DNA of 64,000 nt from positions 1 through 64,000 of the forward strand of contig JAXLXY010000015.1 of assembly GCA_046327715.1 (NCBI GenBank). Reading direction: 5' to 3'. Below the pieces are notes generated by a model. It saw only the letters and a list, made by a program, of their open reading frames with translations. It did not search any database and was not told the DNA's origin. The position numbers were made by a program, and so were the translations under genes. Positions 19,214 to 28,412 of the stretch are shown here, piece after piece (positions within the stretch are counted from its first letter, which is position 1; each line of letters starts with the position of its first letter). The stretch comes from JADJOM01 sp046327715. GTDB taxonomy: Bacteria > Gemmatimonadota > Gemmatimonadetes > Gemmatimonadales > GWC2-71-9.

Positions 19214-20929
19214 GTGACCCACGGCATGCCAGCACCGGTGGTGCTGCCGCAGCAACAGGTCGAGGAACTGCTCCGGACCCTGGTGAAGGGGCTCCGGGCC
19301 TTCCAGATGTACCTCCCGAACAACCCGATCTACCAGCGCGCCGTGGGCAACGTGCGCGCCGCGTTCCAGCCGATCTGGTCGGCGGGCGTGGACCGCCTGG
19401 TGCTCCAGGTGGTCGAGACCGACATCGTCTGGGAAGAGCAGGTCGTCTACCACCAGCCCAACAAGACCGAGAGCCTGGCCTGGAGCCTGTTCAAGGACGG
19501 GATGCGGGTGCTCACCCTCTTTCCCGGCGTCGAGGAGGAGGAGATCGTCCGCTTCCTCGAGATGGTGCAGCGCTCGCGCACCCTGCAGGCCGACGCCGGC
19601 GACGACCTCCTCACCCTGCTGTGGGAGCAGGAGTTCGGCTTCATCCAGTACCACTTCACCGAGTTCGCCCCCGACTCCGGCGTGCCGGGGCTCTCGGGCG
19701 AGGGGGCCTACAGCCAGGCGCCGCCCACCGACCCGAACGTGGTCGAGGAGCAGGCGCGGGAGACCCAGGGCAAGGTCCAGGAGGAGGCGCCGCCCCGGAA
19801 GTCCGGCGTGGTGGACCTCGAGGACTTCGACTCCACGCTGTACTGGCTGGACGACGCCGAGATCAAGGCGATCGCCGACGCCATCGAGGAGGAGTACCGG
19901 CAGGACCTGCGCGCCAACGTGCTGGGCATCCTGTTCGACATCCTGGAGCAGCGCGCCGAGGAGGTCACCCGGGGCGAGGTGATGGGCCACCTCGAGACCT
20001 ACCTGCCGCACCTGCTCAACGCCGGCGACTTCCGCTCGGTGGCCCTGATCCTCCGCGAGACCCGGCTGCTGGTGCGGCGCCCCGAGGAGTTCACCCTCGA
20101 GCAGCGCGACCGGATGGACGCCTTCACCGGGCGGCTCTCCGACCCCGGGGTGCTGCAGCAGATCCTGCAGTCGGTCACCGAGGCGCAGACCCCGCCCACC
20201 GAGGACGACCTGGGCGAGCTGTTCCGCGAGCTCCGGCCCGCCGGCCTCGAGACGGTGCTGGTGTGGCTGCCCCGGCTGCCGGCGGCCAGCGCCATCCACA
20301 AGCTCCTCGCCTCGGCCGCCGACCGCCTGGCCGAGACCACGCCGCAGGAGGTGCTGCGGCTGCTGCGGCTCCCCGACTCCGAGGCGCTGCCCTCGGTCAT
20401 CGCGCTGTGCGGCCGCCTCAAGCTGCAGGCGGCGGTGCCCGGCCTGGCCGACACCCTGGGGCACCCCACGGCGGCCACCCGGCTGGCCGGCGTCACCGCC
20501 CTCGACGCGATCGGCACCCCCGCCGCGCTGCAGGCGCTGGAGAAGGCGGTGGACGATGCCGACCGCGAGGTGCGCATCGCCGGGGTGCAGGCGCTCGGCC
20601 GCCGCGGCTACAAGGGGGCGCTGCGGCGCATCGAGCCGGTGGTGCAGGGCAAGCTCACCCGCGAGATCGACCTCACCGAGCGGATGCGGTTCTTCGAGGC
20701 CTACGCCATGATCGCCGGGCCGGGCTCGCTCGAGAACCTGGCCGGCATGCTCTCCGCGGGCGGGCTCTTCAAGCGCAAGGAATCGCCCGAGGTCCGGGCC
20801 TGCGCGGCGCTCGCGATCGGCCGGCTCAAGTCGGCGGAGGCCCGCGAGGTGCTGCAGAAGTACAAGGACGACAAGGAACTCGTGGTCCGCAACGCGGTGA
20901 GCCGCGCCCTCCGTGAGGCCGGCGCATGA
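19214..20929 (+). CDS. HEAT-repeat protein of unknown function
   Basis: A 571-residue cytoplasmic protein with GTG directly after the trpB stop. The N-terminal roughly 150 residues (LVKGLRAFQMYLPNNPIYQ...) resemble the N terminus of the next gene product in pattern. A linker with acidic and Pro-rich stretches (about 165-205) leads to helical repeats. HEAT-type units are clearest at about 400-570 (GHPTAATRLAGVTALDAIG; DADREVRIAGVQALGRRG; SPEVRACAALAIGRL). Such repeats usually bind other proteins. It overlaps the HD-GYP gene as ATGA, so the two are likely partners. I cannot name a function. Confidence 0.78.
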   Translation: MTHGMPAPVVLPQQQVEELLRTLVKGLRAFQMYLPNNPIYQRAVGNVRAAFQPIWSAGVDRLVLQVVETDIVWEEQVVYHQPNKTESLAWSLFKDGMRVLTLFPGVEEEEIVRFLEMVQRSRTLQADAGDDLLTLLWEQEFGFIQYHFTEFAPDSGVPGLSGEGAYSQAPPTDPNVVEEQARETQGKVQEEAPPRKSGVVDLEDFDSTLYWLDDAEIKAIADAIEEEYRQDLRANVLGILFDILEQRAEEVTRGEVMGHLETYLPHLLNAGDFRSVALILRETRLLVRRPEEFTLEQRDRMDAFTGRLSDPGVLQQILQSVTEAQTPPTEDDLGELFRELRPAGLETVLVWLPRLPAASAIHKLLASAADRLAETTPQEVLRLLRLPDSEALPSVIALCGRLKLQAAVPGLADTLGHPTAATRLAGVTALDAIGTPAALQALEKAVDDADREVRIAGVQALGRRGYKGALRRIEPVVQGKLTREIDLTERMRFFEAYAMIAGPGSLENLAGMLSAGGLFKRKESPEVRACAALAIGRLKSAEAREVLQKYKDDKELVVRNAVSRALREAGA

Positions 20930-22407
20930 CCCGCGACGCCACCGGCATGCCCGCGCCCGAGGACAAGGTCGGCAACGACGCCTTCCTGCGGCAGGCGGGG
21001 CGCAACTTCCTGCTGGCGATGTACACCGGGCTCCGGAGCCTCAAGCTCTACCCGGTGGAGAACGCCACCGCGCAGAAGTCGCTCGACGAGCTGCAGGCCG
21101 CGGCGCTGGCGCTGCTCACCCCGCTGGGCGAGATCGAGCTCCGGCTCTCCGGCGACTTCATCTTCGTCAACGGCACCCGGCTGCGGCTGGAGCTCGACAA
21201 CTACGCCTCGTTCTCGAACCTGCTGGCCGCGCTGCGCGCGGTGGACGTGGGCGAGATGAAGGTGGCGGCGGGCGTGGAGCGCCGCGAGTGGCAGGTCTTC
21301 CTCGGCGTGCTGCTTTCGCTCTCGGGGAAGGGCGGCACCGAGGTCAACCCCGAGGCGCTGCTCGACCTGCGCGACAAGCTGGCCGTCGCCGGGGTGACCC
21401 ACCTCGACCTGGAGCCGCCGCTCGAGTCGGAGGAGAAGCTGGCCGAGGCCGAGCGGGCCCGCGAGGTGGCCAAGCGCACCTACTCCCACGGCGTGGCGGT
21501 CACCAAGGACCTCATCAACAGCGTCCGCCTGGGCCGCACCACCTCGGTGGCCAAGGTCAAGCGCGCGGTGCAGGCCATCGTCGACCAGGTGCTCAACAAC
21601 GAGACCAGCCTCATCGGCCTCACCACCATCCGGGACTACGACGAGTACACCTTCACCCACTCGGTGAACGTGTGCATCCTGTCGGTGGCCATCGGCAAGA
21701 AGCTCTCCCTCACCCGGCTGCAGCTGTACGACCTGGGCCTGGCCGCCCTGCTGCACGACGTGGGCAAGGCGCGCATCCCGGTCGAGGTGCTCAACAAGAC
21801 CGCCGGCCTCACCGAGGACGAGTGGAAGATGATGCAGACCCACCCCTGGCAGGGGGTGTTCACGCTGTTCAACATGCGGGGCTACGGCGAGATCCCCTAC
21901 CGGCAGATCGTGGTCTCGCACGAGCACCACATGAAGACCGACCTGACCGGGTACCCCAGGGCCATCCGGCCGCGGAAGATGGGCATCTACTCCCGCATCG
22001 TGGCGGTGGCCGACGGCTACGACGCCGCCACCACCCGGCGCAGCTACCAGACCGTGCCGATCCAGCCCGACCAGGTGCTGCGCGAGATGTGGGAGAACCC
22101 CCGCCGCGGCTACGACCCGGTGCTGGTCAAGGCGCTCATCAACCTGATCGGCATCTACCCGGTGGGCACCTGCGTCATCCTCGACACCTTCGAGGTGGCG
22201 GTGGTGTCGGCGGCGAATCCCGACCCGGCCTTCATGAACCGCCCCATCGTGCGCATCTGCATCGACATCAACGGCGCGATGATCGGCCCGCCCGGCCGCG
22301 AGGAGAACCTCGCCGCGCAGCAGGCCGACGGCACCTTCCTGCGCTCGATCGTCAAGGTCACCAACCCCGACCGGTATGGCATCATTGTCGGCGACTACTT
22401 CGTCTGA
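20926..22407 (+). CDS. HD-GYP domain protein (candidate c-di-GMP phosphodiesterase)
   Basis: 493 residues. The N-terminal roughly 190 residues form a module without a known catalytic motif (GLRSLKLYPVENATAQ...). The HD-GYP domain spans about 220-430: HSVNVCILS, LLHDVGKARIP (His277-Asp278) and HEHHMKTDLTGYP (GYP at 342-344). These metal-binding residues are intact, so hydrolysis of cyclic di-GMP or a related dinucleotide is plausible. It is coupled to the HEAT-repeat gene upstream, and its 3' end overlaps the chosen trpA start by 32 bases. Its presence inside a trp operon is unusual. Confidence 0.88.
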   Translation: MTRDATGMPAPEDKVGNDAFLRQAGRNFLLAMYTGLRSLKLYPVENATAQKSLDELQAAALALLTPLGEIELRLSGDFIFVNGTRLRLELDNYASFSNLLAALRAVDVGEMKVAAGVERREWQVFLGVLLSLSGKGGTEVNPEALLDLRDKLAVAGVTHLDLEPPLESEEKLAEAERAREVAKRTYSHGVAVTKDLINSVRLGRTTSVAKVKRAVQAIVDQVLNNETSLIGLTTIRDYDEYTFTHSVNVCILSVAIGKKLSLTRLQLYDLGLAALLHDVGKARIPVEVLNKTAGLTEDEWKMMQTHPWQGVFTLFNMRGYGEIPYRQIVVSHEHHMKTDLTGYPRAIRPRKMGIYSRIVAVADGYDAATTRRSYQTVPIQPDQVLREMWENPRRGYDPVLVKALINLIGIYPVGTCVILDTFEVAVVSAANPDPAFMNRPIVRICIDINGAMIGPPGREENLAAQQADGTFLRSIVKVTNPDRYGIIVGDYFV

Positions 22408-23200
22408 GTCCCGGCTGGCCCGGGCCTGGGCCACGATGGCGCGTGCCCGCCGCACCGCGCTCATCCCGTACCTCACCGCGGGGCACCCCGACCGCGCCCT
22501 GAGCCTCGAGGCCATCCGCCGGGCCGCCGAGCACGCCGACATCCTCGAGGTGGGCGTGCCCTTCAGCGATCCCCTCGCCGACGGACCCACCATCCAGCGC
22601 TCGAGCTTCGAGGCGCTGGAGCACGGCATGACCCTGGCCGGCACCCTCGACCTGATCGCGGACGCCCGCATCGACCGGCCGGTGGTGGTCTTCAGCTACC
22701 TCAACCCGGTGCTGCGCTACGGCGTGGACGAGTTCCTGCGCGACGCCGCGGGCCTCGGCGTGGCCGGCCTGCTGCTCACCGACCTCCCGGCCGGCAGCGA
22801 CCCCGCCCTCGAGGCGAAGGTGCGCCAGAGCCCGCTCGACCTGATCCGGCTGGTGGCGCCCACCACCACCGGCGCCCGCCTCACCGAGGTGGTCGCGGAC
22901 GCCGCGGGCTTCCTGTACCTCGTGGCCCGCCTCGGCGTCACCGGCGCCAGCCGCGAGCTCGCCACCGGGCTCGAGGCCTACGTGGCCCGGGTCCGCGCCG
23001 CGAGCCCCCTGCCGCTCGCCATCGGCTTCGGGATCAGCACCGCGGCCCAGGCCCGCGCCGTGGCCCACCTCGCCGACGGGGTGGTGGTGGGCAGCGCGCT
23101 GGTCGACTGCCTCGGGCGCGGCGGCCCGGAGGCGGCCGGCCGGCTCCTCGGCGAGCTGCGTGCCGCCCTCGACCAGGCCGACCGGGAGCGCCACCCGTGA
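22376..23200 (+). CDS. trpA: Tryptophan synthase alpha chain
   Basis: Cleaves indole-3-glycerol phosphate to indole, which passes to TrpB. 274 residues from the ATG at 22376. A later ATG at 22436 would remove the conserved SRLARAW start of the family, so the longer form is preferred despite the 32-base overlap with the HD-GYP gene. Catalytic Glu and Asp lie in LEVGVPFSDPLADGP; PYLTAGHPD and GFGIS are also typical. It is separated from trpB by two signalling-type genes and overlaps the next gene as GTGA. Confidence 0.95.
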   Translation: MASLSATTSSESRLARAWATMARARRTALIPYLTAGHPDRALSLEAIRRAAEHADILEVGVPFSDPLADGPTIQRSSFEALEHGMTLAGTLDLIADARIDRPVVVFSYLNPVLRYGVDEFLRDAAGLGVAGLLLTDLPAGSDPALEAKVRQSPLDLIRLVAPTTTGARLTEVVADAAGFLYLVARLGVTGASRELATGLEAYVARVRAASPLPLAIGFGISTAAQARAVAHLADGVVVGSALVDCLGRGGPEAAGRLLGELRAALDQADRERHP

Positions 23201-25278
23201 AGGCCGCCCCGCGCGGCCTGCTCGAGGGCTATGCCGCCCTGATGTCATGGGGCGGCACCGTCCTCGGGCTGGCGGCGCTCGGGCTCGACCGCGGCTGGAT
23301 GGAGCGCCCCTGGCTCGCCGGCGGGGTGCTGGCGTTCGCCATCCTGCTCCGCCGCGGCCAGATCCAGCTCTCCAAGTTCTCCTACCTCACCCAGATCGGC
23401 ATCGTGGCGCTGGTGGGCGCCGTCACCCTCGGCCCGGGAATGGTGGTCTTTGCCCTCGGGCTCGGGGTCTTCATCGCCGACGCCTTCTGGCAGCGCAAGC
23501 TGCTCACCGCCGCCTGGATCAACGCCGGCCGCGAGGTGCTCGGCTTCCTGGCCGCCTTCGGCGCCTACAGCGTGGTGCTGCTCCGCTCCGGCGCCAACGC
23601 CCCGAGCCTCGACTTCCTCCCCGCCGCGCTCACCCTGGCGGGGATGTACTTCTTCTGCACCCGCGCCCTGTTCTACTTCACCCTGCTCGTCCGGGCCAAG
23701 CTCGAGGCGCACGAGCGGCTGATGATCCTGCGCTACGAGATCCTCTCCTACCTGCTCACGCTCATCGGTTCGGCGATTGCCGCCGGCGCCATCCACGCCC
23801 TGCCCCCCGAGGGGTGGCTCACCGTGCTCGGCACCCTCGGCGTGCTCGGCGTGCTCACCAGCCGGATCCTCGAGGAGGCGATCGCGGCGGAGGAGCTCAA
23901 CAAGATCCACGCGCGGGAGCGGGTGATCACCAGCAACCTGTCGCTGCAGGACGCCTTCACCCAGCTCGAGGTGCTCGCCAACCGCGTGCTCGACTGGAGC
24001 GACTTCCGGATCTACCGCGCCGGCGGCGGGGCCCTCTCCCTGGCCTATCGCGGGGCCCTGGGCTGGCCCGACCGCCGCGACCCGCCCTTCGACAGCGCGG
24101 AGCTGCGGGCCCGGGTCGTCGCCAGCGGCGAGGCGGTGGTGGTGCAGGATGCGCGGACCGACGACCGCATCCTCGCCCCCACCCCGGACGCCGTGAGCAT
24201 GCTGGTGCTACCGCTCCGCTTCGGGAACGAGTCGATCGGCACCCTGGAGCTCGACCACCACAAGCCCCGCACCTATGGCAAGAAGGAGGTGGCCGCCGCC
24301 GCCACCTTCGCGGCCCAGCTGGCCACGGCCATCCATATCGCCGACCTGCGCCGCCCGCTGGTGGACACCGTGGAGCGGGTGGGCGCGGAGGTCCGCACCC
24401 TCGCCGACACCGCCGACCGGCTGCGCGCCGCGGCCGGCGCGGTGGCGCAGACGGCGCAGGCCATCCGCACCGGCGCCGCCGAGCAGGAGCAGCTGGTGGC
24501 CGCGGGCCGGCAGGCCACCGAGAGCCTGGTGCAGGAGACCCGGGAGGTCGCGGCCGACGGGGTGGCCGCCCGCAACGCCTCCGCCACCGCCAGCACCACC
24601 GCCGCCGAGAACCGCACCCACATCCAGGACGCCATCGCGCGCCTGGTGGAGCTGCAGCGCTTCGTCGGCGACACCGCCAACCGCGTGGGGGAGCTCTACC
24701 AGGTCACCAACCGCCTGATCGGGTTCATCGGGACCATCCGCGAGATCGCCGACCTGACCAACCTGATCGCGCTCAACGCCGCCATCGAGGCGGCGCGCGC
24801 CGGGCACCAGGGCCGGGGCTTCACGGTGGTGGCGGAGGAGGTGCGCCAGCTGGCCGCCCAGAGCGCCCAGGCCTCGCGCGAGGCGGGGGGCCTGGTGGCC
24901 GCCATCCTGGGCCAGGTGGCGCAGATCTCCGAGGAGATGGACCGGGGCACCGGGATCGTCCGCGGCGTGGAGGAGCTCTCCGCCAGCGCGGCCCGCGCCC
25001 TGACCGACATCGTGGACGGCACCAGCGACGCCGGCGCCCACGCCGAGCGGATCGCGGCCACCGCGGCCCGGCAGGAGCAGGCGGTCCACCGCCTGCAGGG
25101 GCAGATGGAGCAGGTGTCCGCGGTGTCCATCCGCACCCTCGAGGACGCCAACACCACCGCCCGGCGCGCCTCCGAGGCCGCCCGCAGCCACGCCGAGCTG
25201 GAGCGCGCCATCCGGGAGCTGGCCGGGGTGGCCGACCGGCTGCAGGCCATCGCCCAGCACTTCTCGCAGGAACTATGA
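23197..25278 (+). CDS. Membrane GAF and methyl-accepting-type signal transducer
   Basis: 693 residues. The N-terminal half has six to seven hydrophobic segments (about residues 10-235) and no large periplasmic loop. A GAF-like domain follows (about 245-385, with DARTDDRILAP and NESIGTLELDHHKPRTYG). The C-terminal long coiled coil carries the conserved chemotaxis-transducer hairpin EIADLTNLIALNAAIEAARA (from about residue 516) and VVAEEVRQLAAQS. No HAMP domain is recognisable. It may feed a Che array or a diguanylate-signalling partner. It is joined by GTGA to trpA and by ATGA to folK. Confidence 0.82.
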   Translation: MKAAPRGLLEGYAALMSWGGTVLGLAALGLDRGWMERPWLAGGVLAFAILLRRGQIQLSKFSYLTQIGIVALVGAVTLGPGMVVFALGLGVFIADAFWQRKLLTAAWINAGREVLGFLAAFGAYSVVLLRSGANAPSLDFLPAALTLAGMYFFCTRALFYFTLLVRAKLEAHERLMILRYEILSYLLTLIGSAIAAGAIHALPPEGWLTVLGTLGVLGVLTSRILEEAIAAEELNKIHARERVITSNLSLQDAFTQLEVLANRVLDWSDFRIYRAGGGALSLAYRGALGWPDRRDPPFDSAELRARVVASGEAVVVQDARTDDRILAPTPDAVSMLVLPLRFGNESIGTLELDHHKPRTYGKKEVAAAATFAAQLATAIHIADLRRPLVDTVERVGAEVRTLADTADRLRAAAGAVAQTAQAIRTGAAEQEQLVAAGRQATESLVQETREVAADGVAARNASATASTTAAENRTHIQDAIARLVELQRFVGDTANRVGELYQVTNRLIGFIGTIREIADLTNLIALNAAIEAARAGHQGRGFTVVAEEVRQLAAQSAQASREAGGLVAAILGQVAQISEEMDRGTGIVRGVEELSASAARALTDIVDGTSDAGAHAERIAATAARQEQAVHRLQGQMEQVSAVSIRTLEDANTTARRASEAARSHAELERAIRELAGVADRLQAIAQHFSQEL

Positions 25279-25712
25279 ACCCACGCGAACGCGTCTACGT
25301 CGCCCTCGGCAGCAACCTCGGGGACCGCGAGGGCTACCTCGCCCGCGCCCGCGAGGCGCTGGGCAAGCTGCCCCTCACCACCGTCCTGGCGGTCTCCTCC
25401 CTCGAGGAGACCGAGCCGGTCGGGGGTCCCCCGGGGCAGGGGCCGTACCTCAACCAGATGGTGCTGGTCGAGACCGCGCTCGATCCCGGCCGTTTCCTCA
25501 AGCAGCTGCACCGCATCGAGGACGAGAACGGGCGGGAACGGGGCGAACGCTGGGGGCCCCGCACCCTTGACCTCGACATCGTCCGCTTCGGCACCCGGCG
25601 GCTGCGCGACGCCGACCTGCGCATTCCCCACCTCGAGCTCCCCAACCGCGACTGGTGGCAGCGGGAGATCGAGGAAGTGGACCGGCTCGCGCCGGCCCGC
25701 ACCGACGACTGA
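25275..25712 (+). CDS. folK: 2-amino-4-hydroxy-6-hydroxymethyldihydropteridine diphosphokinase
   Basis: Pyrophosphorylates 6-hydroxymethyl-dihydropterin in folate synthesis. 145 residues from the ATG at 25275 (ATGA overlap). Motifs: YVALGSNLGDREGYL, GPYLNQMV, and ERWGPRTLDLDIVRFG with the Asp pair that binds magnesium. The last part, IPHLELPNRDWW, is family-typical. A GC-rich 54-base gap with a possible stem near 25725-25751 separates it from panB. Confidence 0.95.
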   Translation: MNPRERVYVALGSNLGDREGYLARAREALGKLPLTTVLAVSSLEETEPVGGPPGQGPYLNQMVLVETALDPGRFLKQLHRIEDENGRERGERWGPRTLDLDIVRFGTRRLRDADLRIPHLELPNRDWWQREIEEVDRLAPARTDD

Positions 25713-25766
25713 CCCGACCGGCCCGCGCCCGCGCCGGGGCGCGGGGCACTCCTCCTGAGGTACGGC

Positions 25767-26572
<806 letters not shown>

Positions 26573-26576
<4 letters not shown>

Positions 26577-27430
26577 TCGTCGAACTCCGGGACCTCCCCG
26601 CGCTCCGGGCCTGGCGCGCGGCGGAGCGGGCCGCGGGCCGGCGGGTGGCCTTCGTGCCCACGATGGGCGCGCTGCACGCGGGGCACCTCGCCCTGGTGGA
26701 CCTGGCCACCACCCTCGCCCCGACCGTGCTGATGAGCGTGTTCGTCAACCCGCTGCAGTTCGGGCCGGGGGAGGACTTCGAGCGCTACCCGCGTGACCTG
26801 GCGCGCGACCGCGACCTCGCGGCGGGGCGGGGGGTCTCCGCGCTGTTCGTGCCGTCGGTCGAGGCGATGTACCCCCCCGGCGCCGAGACCCGCGTGGTCC
26901 CGGGCCCCATGGCCGAGCTGTGGGAGGGGGCCCAGCGGCCGGGCCACTTCGCCGGGGTGCTCACGGTCGTGACCAAGCTCTTCAACCTGGTCCAGCCCGA
27001 CGTCGCCGTGTTCGGGCAGAAGGACATCCAGCAGGTCTGCCTGGTCCGCCGGATGGTCCGGGACCTGGACCTCCCGGTGGACATCCAGGTGGGGCGGACG
27101 GTCCGTGAAACCGACGGCCTGGCGTTGAGCAGCCGCAACGCCTACCTGTCGAGTGCGGATCGGCTCGCGGCGCTGTCGTTGAGTCGGGCCCTCCGGGCCG
27201 CCGATCTGGCATGGCGTGGGGGTGAGGCGGAGGCGCTGCGGCTCCACTCCATCATGATGGAGCAATTCCATATGTCCGTTGGGGTTACGGTGGACTATAT
27301 TGCCATCGTCGACCCCGGCACCCTGCGACCGGTGGCACGGGCCGACCGTGGCACGATCGTCGCTGTTGCAGCCCGCGTGGGTCGGACTCGACTGCTCGAT
27401 AACCACATCCTCGGGACGGAGTTCTGTTGA
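26573..27430 (+). CDS. panC: Pantothenate synthetase
   Basis: Joins pantoate and beta-alanine through a pantoyl-adenylate. 285 residues from GTG. Motifs: VPTMGALHAGHLALV (HIGH-like), VFVNPLQFGPGEDFERYPR, FGQKDIQQV, and the KMSKS-like region ALSSRNAYLS. panD is not in the window. It overlaps the YqeK-like gene as TTGA. Confidence 0.96.
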
Positions 27431-28014
27431 GCCTCATCGGTGAAGCACGCCCCACCCCCTCCGGGCTCCGGCCGACGCTGCCGGACTGGTCGGTGGTGTC
27501 TCCGGACCGGCTGGCTCACATCGAGCGGGTCGCGGGACTGGTGGCGCGCTGGGCGGAAGAGATGGGGGTCCCGGACAGCGAACGGAATCGGTGGCTGCGC
27601 GCCGTGTGGCTGCACGACGCGCTGCGGGACGCCCCGGCGCCGGAGCTGGAACGGTGGGCGCCGTCGACGGTGGGACCCGTGGAGCTGCGGCACGGGCCCG
27701 CCAGCGCGGCGCGCGCCAAGGCCGATGGCGAGACCGATCGCGGCGTCCTCGACGCCGTCCGGTATCACACCACCGGCCTGGCCGAGTGGGACATGGTGGG
27801 ACGGGTGCTCTACTGCGCGGACTTCCTCGAACCGGGACGCAAGTACCGGAACGAGGAGCGCGCGGCCCTCACGGCGCGGTTCCCGCAGGACCCCGGCGGG
27901 GTGCTGCGCGAGGTGGCGCGCCTTCGCCTGAGCCACGCCGTGGAATCCGGCTGGCCCCTCCCCGAGCCCACGGTCCGGTTTTGGAACTCACTCCAGGCGC
28001 GCGCCGCGGGCTGA
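27427..28014 (+). CDS. yqeK: YqeK-type HD-domain hydrolase
   Basis: 195 residues from a TTG in TTGA overlap with panC. The HD motif is VWLHDALRD, preceded by RLAHIERVAGLVARWAEEMG and followed by RYHTTGLAEWDMVGRVLYCADFLEPGR. These are the features of YqeK proteins, which hydrolyse diadenosine tetraphosphate symmetrically. The gene is often next to nadD and rsfS; here it follows panC. The lytR-C-type gene starts inside its last 34 bases. Confidence 0.85.
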   Translation: MSLIGEARPTPSGLRPTLPDWSVVSPDRLAHIERVAGLVARWAEEMGVPDSERNRWLRAVWLHDALRDAPAPELERWAPSTVGPVELRHGPASAARAKADGETDRGVLDAVRYHTTGLAEWDMVGRVLYCADFLEPGRKYRNEERAALTARFPQDPGGVLREVARLRLSHAVESGWPLPEPTVRFWNSLQARAAG

Positions 28015-28412
28015 TCGCCGCCGGCGCCCTGCTGGTCCTTGTCGTCCTGGTCCTCGGCGTGCGGGCGCTTCGCCGCGACCAGGTCGAGGGACACGCCTTC
28101 GCCATCCCCTCCACCGACGACGCACTGCAGGTCGAGGTCCTCAACGGGAGCGGCCGGACCGGCCTCGCCCGCCTCGGCGCGCGGCGCCTGCGGCGCCAGG
28201 GGATCGACGTGGTCCTCTTCGGCAATGCCACCGAGGGCCCCACCGACAGCACCCGCATCATCCTCCGCCGTGGCGACCGTGCCCGGGCCGAGCGGGTGCG
28301 TGGCGCCCTGGGGCTCGGCAAGCTCGAGGTGGCCCTGGACTCGCTGCGACGGGTGGACGTCACCGTCCTGCTTGGGCCGGACTTCCAGCCGGATGAGGAC
28401 GGGCGGCCCTGA
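27981..28412 (+). CDS. Membrane protein with LytR C-terminal domain
   Basis: 143 residues from TTG at 27981, read in another frame through the last 34 bases of yqeK. One transmembrane helix (about residues 11-29, LIAAGALLVLVVLVLG) is followed by the LytR_C domain: EVLNGSGRTGLARLGARRL...GIDVVLFGNA. The yqeK/lytR-C pair often precedes rsfS, but no rsfS follows here. Its 3' end overlaps the end of the convergent histidine kinase gene by 53 bases. Likely envelope-located; function unknown. Confidence 0.8.
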   Translation: MELTPGARRGLIAAGALLVLVVLVLGVRALRRDQVEGHAFAIPSTDDALQVEVLNGSGRTGLARLGARRLRRQGIDVVLFGNATEGPTDSTRIILRRGDRARAERVRGALGLGKLEVALDSLRRVDVTVLLGPDFQPDEDGRP

